From Streptomyces sp. B3I8 (GTDB taxonomy: Bacteria > Actinomycetota > Actinomycetes > Streptomycetales > Streptomycetaceae): 64,000 nt of DNA. The stretch lies in NCBI RefSeq assembly GCF_030816915.1, contig NZ_JAUSYN010000002.1, positions 7,205,501 to 7,269,500 on the forward strand, given 5' to 3'. Below, piece after piece: positions 44,029 through 51,352 of this stretch (positions are counted from its first letter, which is position 1; each line of letters starts with the position of its first letter). Position numbers and translations under genes: made by a program. Below the pieces are notes generated by a model, which saw nothing but the letters and a program-made list of their open reading frames with translations, searched no databases and was not told the DNA's origin.

Positions 44029-44574
44029 ATGACCGCCGCACCGTTGAGCGGAACCGATTTCTCCCCACTGCTGCGCACCGACTTCACCGACGACGCGGCA
44101 TGGCGGACTCTGCTGGAGTCCATCGAGGACACCCCGACCACCGCGAAGGCCTGGCTGACCGTCATGGTCGACCCGGCCCACGAGGGTCTCTCCGCGGCGG
44201 AGCTGCTCGCGCTGGTCCCGGACGGCAGCCGGTACCCGGTGCTCGTCGTGGCCGACCGCGAGACGTTCGTCGGCCACGAGCGCACCCTGCTCCTCATCGA
44301 CGTCCGGGAGGAGCCGGGGCGCACGTTCCGCGTGGCCGTCCCCGACGCGTTCGCCTCCGTCCTCGGCAACCTGGCCATCGACAATCAGTCGTTCGACGAC
44401 TACCTCGCCTCCGGCTCCCTCGGCGACGACGGCGTCTACCGTCTCTCCGACCGCCACCGACAGGCCCTCGCCGAACTGCGGGGCGCGGCGCGGCCGCAGG
44501 GCGACACGCAGGCCGCCCACGCGTTCGCACGAGTGCGGGGCAGGGTGCCCGGGCCGGGGAATCAGCCCCGCTGA
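44029..44574 (+). CDS. Uncharacterised soluble protein
   Basis: A 181-residue protein I cannot assign to a named function. LLRTDFTDDAAWRTLLESIE, PVLVVADRETFVGHERTLLLIDV and FASVLGNLAIDNQSFDDYL suggest a small alpha/beta immunity- or barstar-like intracellular protein that occurs in actinomycetes. No signal peptide or membrane segment. ATG 44029 follows GGAGGAC. Its end overlaps the convergent frameshifted gene by 13 nt. Confidence 0.75.
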   Translation: MTAAPLSGTDFSPLLRTDFTDDAAWRTLLESIEDTPTTAKAWLTVMVDPAHEGLSAAELLALVPDGSRYPVLVVADRETFVGHERTLLLIDVREEPGRTFRVAVPDAFASVLGNLAIDNQSFDDYLASGSLGDDGVYRLSDRHRQALAELRGAARPQGDTQAAHAFARVRGRVPGPGNQPR

Positions 44575-44918
44575 CCCCCCGCCGGCCGCCAGGGTGTTCC
44601 GCACGGCGGCCGGCGCCGCCTCGCCCGGCACCAGGTGCACGGACAGGCCCGGCAGGGCCGGGAGCGTCGCCCAGCGGGTGACGGGCTCCTCGCAGGGCGG
44701 GCCGCCGTGGGGGAAGCGGATGACGCCGTCGGAGTCGACGAAGCAGTCGTGGTTTTGGTGCCGTCCTCGGCGAAGTGGTGCCGGGCGAAGCGCATCGGCA
44801 GCACGATCCAGAAGTCCTCGCCGTCGGCCGGTCCTTCCCCCTTCTCGTCGGGGGGACAGCGTCCGGTCACCGCCGCCACCGGCAGTCCGTCACCGGGGAG
44901 CCGCTCGCGGGTGTCCAC
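44562..44918 (-). pseudogene. Small uncharacterised gene with two compensating frame changes
   Basis: Codon bias shows coding on the minus strand. GEDFWIVLPMRFARHHFAEDGTK is in one frame to ~44755, then NHDCFVDSDGVIRFPHGGPPCEEPVTRWATLPALPGLSVHLVPGEAAPAAVRNTLAAGG continues in the next frame. The first switch needs one extra A at the T-run 44753-44756 (minus-strand AAAA). Losing one base from the six-C run at 44575-44580 would return to the original frame and its stop at 44562. The restored product is ~118 residues of unknown function, starting at GTG 44918 or a later GTG. It may be intact in the organism. Confidence 0.6.
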
Positions 44919-44977
44919 CCGCGGGGCCGGGCGGGTCGCGGGTGTCCGGCCCCGTCCCGTGACGGCCGGACGCCCCC

Positions 44978-45871
44978 TCAGGCGCTCACGGTTTCCCGTA
45001 CCGTCGCCGCGAACTCCTCCGTGAGCGGGTGCGTGGGGTGCGCCGGGCGGGCCAGATAGACGGTGGCGGCGGGGGCGTCGCGCACGGGGACGAACCGCAC
45101 CCCCGGGTGGCTGAAGCTCTGCGCGGTGCCGGACGTGCCGAGGCCGAACGCGCCGCCGGTGGCGATGAGGTTGAGCCACTGGTCCACGTTGCCGACCTCG
45201 ACGACACGGCCCGGACGGCGCTCCGGGGGCCACAGTTCCGGCGAGGCGGTGCCGGTGTCGGGCCACAGGGCGAGCGGGAGTGCGGCCGGCGGTCCCGGGG
45301 TGGAGCGGGCGGGCCGGGCGGTGAGCTCGGCCATCAGCACCGTGTCCCGCTGGGCGAGCGGGTGGTCGTCGGGCAGGGCGGCGACACGGTCCTCCATGTA
45401 GAGGGCCTCGGTGCGCAGCAGCGGGCCGGGTGGGCGGGTGCGCAGTACGGCCACGTCGGTGTCGCCGGTGGCCAGCCCCGCGGTGCTGTTGTCCTGCCGC
45501 ACCACGTCGAGCGGGATGTGCGGGTGCGTACGGCGCCAGGTGCGCAGCAGGGGCACGGTCTGCCGCCCCAGTACCGCGCAGGTGTAACCGAGCCGCAGCG
45601 GGCGCACCACCCTACGGGTGTCGGCGAGCGCCGAGTCGAGCCGGGCGAGGATCGCCCGCCCGTGTCCGAGCAGGGTGTTCCCGGCGGGCGTGAGGGCGAG
45701 GTGCCGGCTGGAACGGTCGACGAGCTGCACGCCGACACGCGACTCCAGCTGGGCGAGCGTGCGGGACAGGGCGGGCTGCGTCATGTGCAGCCGCGACGCC
45801 GCCGCGGTCACGGTGCCCTCCTGGGCCACCGCGTCCAGCGCACGAAGATGGCGGAGCTCCACATCATCCAT
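44978..45871 (-). CDS. LysR-family transcriptional regulator
   Basis: A 297-residue LysR regulator. The HTH is VELRHLRALDAVAQEGTVTAAASRLHMTQPALSRTLAQLESRVG (~4-47) and the effector domain ~85-295. ATG 45871 is the normal family start. It is divergent from the SDR-like gene at 46018 with 146 nt between, so that gene is the likely target. The effector is unknown. Confidence 0.9.
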   Translation of the reverse strand: MDDVELRHLRALDAVAQEGTVTAAASRLHMTQPALSRTLAQLESRVGVQLVDRSSRHLALTPAGNTLLGHGRAILARLDSALADTRRVVRPLRLGYTCAVLGRQTVPLLRTWRRTHPHIPLDVVRQDNSTAGLATGDTDVAVLRTRPPGPLLRTEALYMEDRVAALPDDHPLAQRDTVLMAELTARPARSTPGPPAALPLALWPDTGTASPELWPPERRPGRVVEVGNVDQWLNLIATGGAFGLGTSGTAQSFSHPGVRFVPVRDAPAATVYLARPAHPTHPLTEEFAATVRETVSA

Positions 45872-45980
45872 GCGCACCAAGCATAGACCCTGCCCAAACG
45901 GCATTTCCCCGACTCGGGCCGGCCTCCGTAGCGTCTGCGGTGGCCGGGCGACACGCCCGGGACAGCACAACGGCTTTCCG

Positions 45981-45998
45981 GCATTTCGAGCATTTCGA
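45981..45998. repeat. Direct repeat GCATTTCGA x2 in the LysR/SDR divergent region
   Basis: Two exact 9-nt copies followed by a third partial GCAT, 20-37 nt before the SDR start. They could be promoter-proximal half-sites for the LysR protein, and they lie in the AT-richest part of the 146-nt gap. Confidence 0.5.
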
Positions 45999-46017
45999 GC
46001 ATGAGGAACGGTGGAGC

Positions 46018-46617
46018 GTGAGAATTCTCCTGATCGGCGCGGGCGGCACGCTGGGCGGCGCGGTGCGCCACGCACTGGTGGAGCGTGGACACGAGGTGAT
46101 CGGCGTCGGCCGCTCGGGCGGCGACCTCGTCGCCGACGTGACCGACCCCGAGGCGGTGACCCGGCTGTACGCGCAGGCCGGTCCCCTGGACGCGGTGGCG
46201 GTCGCGGCGGGCGACGGGGTGTTCCGCCCGCTGGACGAACTGACCCCCGACGACGTGCTGACGACCTTCCGCGGCAAGACGCTCGCCCAACTGGACCTGG
46301 TCCGCCAGGGCCTCCGGCACGTGGCGCCGAACGGCTCCTTCACCCTGGTGAGCGGCATCCTGGCCGAGCAGCCCATACCGGCGGGCGCGGCCGCCTCGGC
46401 GGCGAACGGCGCGGTGGAGGCGTTCGTCCGCGCCGCGGCGCTCGAACTCCCGCCGCGGCGGATCAACGTCGTCAGCCCGACGGTCGTCGAGGAGTCCCTG
46501 GCGGCGTACGGCCCCTTCTTCCCCGGTGTGGAACCGGCCCCCGTCTCCCGCGTGGCGACGGCCTACGTCCGCTCCGTCGAGGGCGCCCAGACGGGGCAGA
46601 CGTACCGCGTCTGGTGA
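46018..46617 (+). CDS. Short SDR-family oxidoreductase
   Basis: A 199-residue compact SDR. The Rossmann loop LLIGAGGTLGGAV (~4-16) is present, but the usual Tyr-xxx-Lys is replaced by AASAANGAVEAF, so the classical catalytic Tyr/Lys are missing (Ala/Asn). This matches a known subgroup of short-chain dehydrogenase-like proteins of ~200 aa. GTG 46018 directly precedes RILLIGAGG. It is probably controlled by the divergent LysR regulator. Confidence 0.82.
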   Translation: MRILLIGAGGTLGGAVRHALVERGHEVIGVGRSGGDLVADVTDPEAVTRLYAQAGPLDAVAVAAGDGVFRPLDELTPDDVLTTFRGKTLAQLDLVRQGLRHVAPNGSFTLVSGILAEQPIPAGAAASAANGAVEAFVRAAALELPPRRINVVSPTVVEESLAAYGPFFPGVEPAPVSRVATAYVRSVEGAQTGQTYRVW

Positions 46618-46635
46618 CGCGGCGGCTCCGCGCGT

Positions 46636-47340
46636 TCAGGGCGTTCCCGTGCCGGGCGCAGGCGGGTTCGGCGGGGTCACCTGCACGAGCCCCGTCTGGT
46701 AGGCGATGACGACCAGTTGGGCACGGTCACGGGCGCCCAGTTTCGCCATCGCACGGTAGACGTGGGTGCGGACGGTCAGCGGGCTGAGGACGAGTGTCTC
46801 GGCGATCTCCGTGTTGGACATGCCTTCGGCGGCCATCGCCATGATCTCCCGTTCCCGGGCGGTCAGTTCCGACAGCCGGCCGGGTGAGGCGAGCTGCGCG
46901 CCGGGGAAGGGGCTCATCAGGAAGTTCGCGATGAGGGTGCGGGTGGCGACGGGGGACAGCAGTGCCTCCCCGGAGGCCACGGTGCGCAGGCCGGCGAGCA
47001 GGGTGTCGGTGGTGACGTCCTTGCCGAGGAAGCCGCTGGCACCGGCGTGCAGGGCCCGGGCGACGTACTCCTCCGTCTCGAAGGTGGTCAGGATGAGGAC
47101 GCGTGTGGCGGACAGTTCCGGATCCGCGCAGAGGATGGACGTGGCGGTGAGCCCGTCCGTGCCGGGCATGCGGATGTCCATGAGGACGATGTCGGGACGG
47201 TGCGTCCGGGCCAGGTGCACCGCCTCCGCGCCGTCGGAGGCCTCACCGACCACGGTCATGTCCTCGCAGGAGTCGATCAGCATCCGGAACGTCGCCCGGA
47301 GCAGGGTCTGATCGTCGGCGAGCAGCACCTTGATGGTCAT
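46636..47340 (-). CDS. NarL/FixJ-type response regulator
   Basis: A 234-residue response regulator. The receiver domain is ~3-120 with acidic pocket Asp9-Asp10, phospho-acceptor Asp55 (DIVLMDIRMP) and Lys in GFLGKDV. The LuxR-type HTH is ~155-215 (LTAREREIMAMAAEGMSNTEIAETLVLSPLTVRTHV). It is translationally coupled to the kinase (ATGA overlap at 47337-47340), forming a NarL-type two-component system. Confidence 0.93.
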   Translation of the reverse strand: MTIKVLLADDQTLLRATFRMLIDSCEDMTVVGEASDGAEAVHLARTHRPDIVLMDIRMPGTDGLTATSILCADPELSATRVLILTTFETEEYVARALHAGASGFLGKDVTTDTLLAGLRTVASGEALLSPVATRTLIANFLMSPFPGAQLASPGRLSELTAREREIMAMAAEGMSNTEIAETLVLSPLTVRTHVYRAMAKLGARDRAQLVVIAYQTGLVQVTPPNPPAPGTGTP

Positions 47341-48665
47341 GCGTCCTCTCCTGTCACGTCGCCCGTGCCGTTCTCGTCGCCCGTGTCGCCCGCGCCGCCC
47401 GTGGTGCTTTCGTCGTCCGCGCCGCCCGTGGTGTGCGGGGCCGGTTCGGGCGCGGCGGGTGACAGCGGCAGACTCGTCGCCACCTCGAAGCCGCCTCCGG
47501 GGCGGGGCCCGGCGTGGAACTCGCCGCCGACGGTGTGGGCCCGTTCGCGCATGCCCATGATGCCGAAGCCCCGGCCCGGCGCGGCCGCGGGAACCTTCGA
47601 GGTGCCGGGCGGCTCACCATTGGTGACGGTGATCCGCAGGCGGGACTCCTTGTAGGCGAGACGCACGTGTGCCGAACCGGCGGTGGCGTGCTTGGTGGCG
47701 TTGGTGAGCGCCTCCTGGACGATCCGGTACGCGGTCAGGTCCACGCCGGGGGTGAGCGGCCGGGGCTCACCGCTCGTCGTGACCGTGACGGTGAGCCCCG
47801 CCACCGCGCACGTGGAGACCAGTTCGGGCAGGCGGGCGAGACCGGGGGAGGGGTCGAGCGCCGCGGCTTTGGGGCCGCCGTCGTGGCGCAACAGCCCCAG
47901 CATGGACTTGAGTTCGCGCAGCGCGGAGGACGTGGTGCCGGTGAGCCCGGTGAGGATCTCCTTGGTCCGGGGCGGATCGGTGAGCGCGAAGTGGGCGGCC
48001 GTGCCGGCCTGGGCGTTGGCCAGGGCCAGGTGATGCGCCACCACGTCGTGCAGTTCGCGGGCGATGCGCATGCGCTCCTCGGTGACCCGCAGCCGGGCCT
48101 CCTCCTCCCGGGTCCGCTCTGCGTGTTCGGCGCGGGCCTGCACCGACGCCACGTAGGCGCGCCGCAGCCTGGTCATGCTGCCGGCGGCGAGCGGCAGCAG
48201 CAGCCAGAAACAGTAGCCGATGGAGCGGGGCACGGGGGAGGAGGCGAAGGAGGGATCGAACGCCGCCGAGGTGACCATCAGCGCCACCGCCGTGGTGACG
48301 GCGTAGAGGCGTGCGGTCCTGAGGCCGGTGCGCGTGGTCAGCCAGTACGTGGCCGCCATGACGGGGGCCAGCAACAGTGGGGTCAGCACGTACTCCAGTG
48401 CGGTGGCGATGACGATGCACACCGCGTTCACGACCGTGACCGTCCGCGGACGGCTCCGGTGCGCGAACAGGACGAGACACGCGACACCCATGACGATCAG
48501 CACGGTGGCGTCCCGCTCGGGTGGAGCGGCGCCGGGTCTGGTGAGCCCGGTGCCCACGATCGCGCAGGCCATGAGGACCAGCACCAGCACCGTGTCGACG
48601 ATGCGCGGATGACGGTCGGCGTAGCGCTCGAGGCGGTCGGCGTAGGGCTCCGGGCTGCTGCTCAT
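47337..48665 (-). CDS. Sensor histidine kinase, HisKA_3 type
   Basis: A 442-residue membrane kinase. Four to six hydrophobic helices lie in residues ~20-150. The dimerisation/phospho-acceptor segment is MRIARELHDVVAHHLALANAQAG (His in RELHD), and the HATPase has NATKHATAGSAHV and GRGFGIMGMRERAH. It phosphorylates the response regulator encoded next. ATG 48665 is chosen for its GGAGAAG ribosome site; GTG 48692 is in frame but lies close to the upstream hairpin. The C-terminus (~415-442) is an acidic Thr/Gly-rich tail. Confidence 0.92.
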   Translation of the reverse strand: MSSSPEPYADRLERYADRHPRIVDTVLVLVLMACAIVGTGLTRPGAAPPERDATVLIVMGVACLVLFAHRSRPRTVTVVNAVCIVIATALEYVLTPLLLAPVMAATYWLTTRTGLRTARLYAVTTAVALMVTSAAFDPSFASSPVPRSIGYCFWLLLPLAAGSMTRLRRAYVASVQARAEHAERTREEEARLRVTEERMRIARELHDVVAHHLALANAQAGTAAHFALTDPPRTKEILTGLTGTTSSALRELKSMLGLLRHDGGPKAAALDPSPGLARLPELVSTCAVAGLTVTVTTSGEPRPLTPGVDLTAYRIVQEALTNATKHATAGSAHVRLAYKESRLRITVTNGEPPGTSKVPAAAPGRGFGIMGMRERAHTVGGEFHAGPRPGGGFEVATSLPLSPAAPEPAPHTTGGADDESTTGGAGDTGDENGTGDVTGEDA

Positions 48666-48698
48666 TCTTCTCCGGTCGGTTCCGCGGATCACGGCGCG

Positions 48699-48730
48699 CC
48701 GTCCGCCGCGGCGGGGGCCGCGGCGGACGG
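48699..48730 (-). terminator. Hairpin terminator after the MMPL gene
   Basis: A 13-bp perfect stem (48699-48711 with 48718-48730; arm CCGTCCGCCGCGG) with a 6-nt loop. It is 87 nt beyond the MMPL stop and just before the kinase start, so it probably separates the two transcripts. Confidence 0.75.
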
Positions 48731-48817
48731 ATGGTGAAGGGGGTCAGGTGGTGAGGGGGGCGGGTGCAGAGTGGTGAGGGGGCCGATGAGTGGTGCGGGG
48801 CGGGCTGGCGGTGCGGG

Positions 48818-51130
48818 TCAGGTGCGGGACGTTTCCCGTTCCGCCGCCGTCGTTCCGGACGCTTTCCGTTCCCCCGTCGCCGTTCCGGCCGGTCGGGGGT
48901 CCGCCCCGGCGGGCAGCCGGTCCAGTGCCTCGCCCTCCACGTCGACGCGGGGCAGCATCCGGTCCAGCCGGCCCGGCAGCCACCAGGCCCGGCGGCCGAG
49001 GAGCGCGAGGGCGGCGGGCACGATCGCCATCCGTACCACGAAGGCGTCGAACAGGACGGCCGAGGCGAGCCCGAACCCGATCATCTTGATCATGGAGTCG
49101 TCCTCGCTGACGAATCCGGCGAACACCGCGACCATGATCAGTGCGGCGGCGACGACGACCCGGGCGCTGTGCCGGAACCCGTCGATGACCGCCTGGCCGG
49201 GCGTCGCGCCGTGGACGTACGCCTCGCGCATCCGCGAGACGAGGAAGACCTCGTAGTCCATGGCCAGGCCGAAGACGATGCCGACGAGGAAGATCGGCAT
49301 CAGGCTCATGACCGGACCGGTGTGCTCCGCGCCCAGCAGTTCGGCGCCGTGGCCCTGCTGGAAGACGAGGACGACCGAGCCCAGGGAGGCCAGCACCGAC
49401 AACAGGTAGCCGAGGGCCGCCTTCAGCGGAACGAGCAGGGACCGGAAGACCACCAGCAGCAGGACGACAGCGAGACCCACGACGACGAGCAGATAGGGGA
49501 CCAGGGCGGACCGCACCTTCCCGGCGATGTCGATGTCGACGGCGGTGGTGCCGGTGACGGCGAACGTCACGCCGGTCCCGGACCGGATCGCCGGCCGTGC
49601 GTCGCGGAGGGACGTGACCAGGGCCTTGGTCCTTTCGTCGGTCGGCGCCGTGGACGGTACCGCCTGGAAGACGGCTGTGTCGCCCGCATGGTTGAAGCGG
49701 GCCGGGGAGACGGAGACGATGCCCTCGGTGTCGCCGATCCGCCGTGCGACCGTCTCGACGGCGTCCTTCGCGCCGGCGCTGCCCCGGGCGTCCACGACGA
49801 TGCTCAACGGCCCGTTGAAGCCCGGCCCGAAGGCGTCGGCCAGGGCATCGTATGCCCGGCGCTCGGTGGTCGAGGTCGGCTTGGCCTCGTCGCCGGGGTT
49901 GCCGAGCCGCAGCCCCGTCACGGGCAGCGCGAGAGCCCCGAGGGCCACCACGCCCAGCAGCAGCACGGGCAGCGGACGGCGCAGCACGAAACGCGCCCAG
50001 CGGGTGCCCCAGCTGTCCGGAGTGCTCCGGTCCTCGGCCGCTTCGGCGGGACTGCTGTGCTCCGCGGTCGCTTCGGCCGGGGCGTTCCGTTCCTCGGCCG
50101 CTCCGCCCCTGCGGGCCCGCCGGGTGAGCACGGCGTGCGGCCGGAAGCCGAGCAGCGCCGGGACCAGGGTGAGCGCGACCAGTACGGCGACGGTGACCGC
50201 GCCGGACGCGGCCAGGCCCATCTTGGTCAGCCCCGGGATCCCCACCACCCACAGTCCCGCCAGCGCGATGACCACCGTCAGCCCGGCGAACACCACCGCC
50301 GAGCCGGCCGTGCCGACCGCGAGACCGACCGCCTCCTGGGGCGCGTGGCCCCGGGCGCGCTCCTCGCGGTAGCGGGAGACGACGAACAGGGCGTAGTCGA
50401 TGCCGACCGCGAGGCCCAGCATCATCGCCAGGATGCTCGTCGTCGCCGACAGGTCCAGTGCGTGGGCCAGCGCCAGGATGGACGCCAGGCTGATCCCGAC
50501 GCCGATCAGGGCGGTCAGCAGCGGCAGCCCGGCCGCGGCGAGGGAACCGAAGGTGACGAGCAGGACCAGGGCGGCCACCGCGACGCCGATCAGTTCGGCC
50601 ACGCCGCCCGGCCTGCTGCCCTCGCTCAGGGCCTTCCCGCCCACCTCGACGGTCAGCCCGCCGCCCCGGGCGTCATGGACGGCGTCCTTCAGCCGGTCTT
50701 TGGTGGCGTCGGTGAGGTCCTTGGGGCCGGCCTCGTAGGTGACGGTCGCGTACGCCGTCCGGCCGTCCTTGCTCAGCGTCCTCGCGCGGAACGGGTCGGA
50801 CGCGCTCACGACCTGCGGGCCGTCGGCCAGGGAGGTCACGGTCCGCTCGATCGTCCGCCTGTTAACGGGATCGTCGATCCGCTCCCCGTCCGGTGCGACG
50901 AACACGACTCGGGCGCTCGCCCCGTCGGCGGTGGTTCCGGGGAAGCGCTGTTCCATCAGGTCGAACGCCTTCTGCGACTCGATGCCGGGCATGGAGAAGG
51001 GCTTGTCCGACGCCTTCGGAGCGCTCGCCGCCCCCCATCCGGCGAGGGCCAGTACGGCCGCCCAGACCAGGACGACGTACCAACGGTGCCGGAAGGCGAT
51101 ACGGCCCACTCGGTGAAGGAAAATGGCCAC
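48818..51130 (-). CDS. MMPL-family RND-type exporter
   Basis: A 770-residue integral membrane transporter with two repeats, each of one N-terminal helix, a large extracellular loop and a helical bundle. Typical motifs are GLAVGIDYALFVVSRYREE (first bundle) and GLAMDYEVFLVSRMREAY (second bundle). The central cytoplasmic loop (~345-400) is Glu/Ala-rich, and the C-terminal ~40 residues are a disordered tail. MMPL proteins export lipids or other hydrophobic metabolites by proton motive force. GTG 51130 has GGGGAGAG upstream. It is divergent from the GH78 gene and located just upstream of the two-component genes on the same strand. Confidence 0.92.
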   Translation of the reverse strand: MAIFLHRVGRIAFRHRWYVVLVWAAVLALAGWGAASAPKASDKPFSMPGIESQKAFDLMEQRFPGTTADGASARVVFVAPDGERIDDPVNRRTIERTVTSLADGPQVVSASDPFRARTLSKDGRTAYATVTYEAGPKDLTDATKDRLKDAVHDARGGGLTVEVGGKALSEGSRPGGVAELIGVAVAALVLLVTFGSLAAAGLPLLTALIGVGISLASILALAHALDLSATTSILAMMLGLAVGIDYALFVVSRYREERARGHAPQEAVGLAVGTAGSAVVFAGLTVVIALAGLWVVGIPGLTKMGLAASGAVTVAVLVALTLVPALLGFRPHAVLTRRARRGGAAEERNAPAEATAEHSSPAEAAEDRSTPDSWGTRWARFVLRRPLPVLLLGVVALGALALPVTGLRLGNPGDEAKPTSTTERRAYDALADAFGPGFNGPLSIVVDARGSAGAKDAVETVARRIGDTEGIVSVSPARFNHAGDTAVFQAVPSTAPTDERTKALVTSLRDARPAIRSGTGVTFAVTGTTAVDIDIAGKVRSALVPYLLVVVGLAVVLLLVVFRSLLVPLKAALGYLLSVLASLGSVVLVFQQGHGAELLGAEHTGPVMSLMPIFLVGIVFGLAMDYEVFLVSRMREAYVHGATPGQAVIDGFRHSARVVVAAALIMVAVFAGFVSEDDSMIKMIGFGLASAVLFDAFVVRMAIVPAALALLGRRAWWLPGRLDRMLPRVDVEGEALDRLPAGADPRPAGTATGERKASGTTAAERETSRT

Positions 51131-51311
51131 GGCAGGAGCTCTCCCCGTCTGGTGCTGGTGGTGGGCCCAGCCTCCCGGGACGCGCACCGCCGTGTCGTCG
51201 TACGCACGTCGGCAGTCGGCGCTACTGAGTCCGTAGTACGGAAGTACGGACCCGGTGCATCCCCTGTACGCCCCGGCCGTTCTGGTATACCTTCGCGTCG
51301 CCCGTGTCGTA

Positions 51312-51323
51312 TGAAACGTTTCA
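51312..51323. promoter_or_regulatory. LacI-type operator TGAAACGTTTCA
   Basis: A perfect 12-bp palindrome with central CG, 29 nt upstream of the GH78 start and next to the start region of its transcript. This form is a classical LacI/GalR-family target in actinomycetes. It probably gives rhamnose-dependent control; no LacI gene is in the window. Confidence 0.7.
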
Positions 51324-51352
51324 AAACCTGTTGCTCCGTGAGGTGAGTCGCG

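Noticed and set aside
48764..51346. 860-codon plus-strand frame opposite the MMPL gene
   Set aside because: Antisense shadow; the MMPL reading has clear helices and family motifs.
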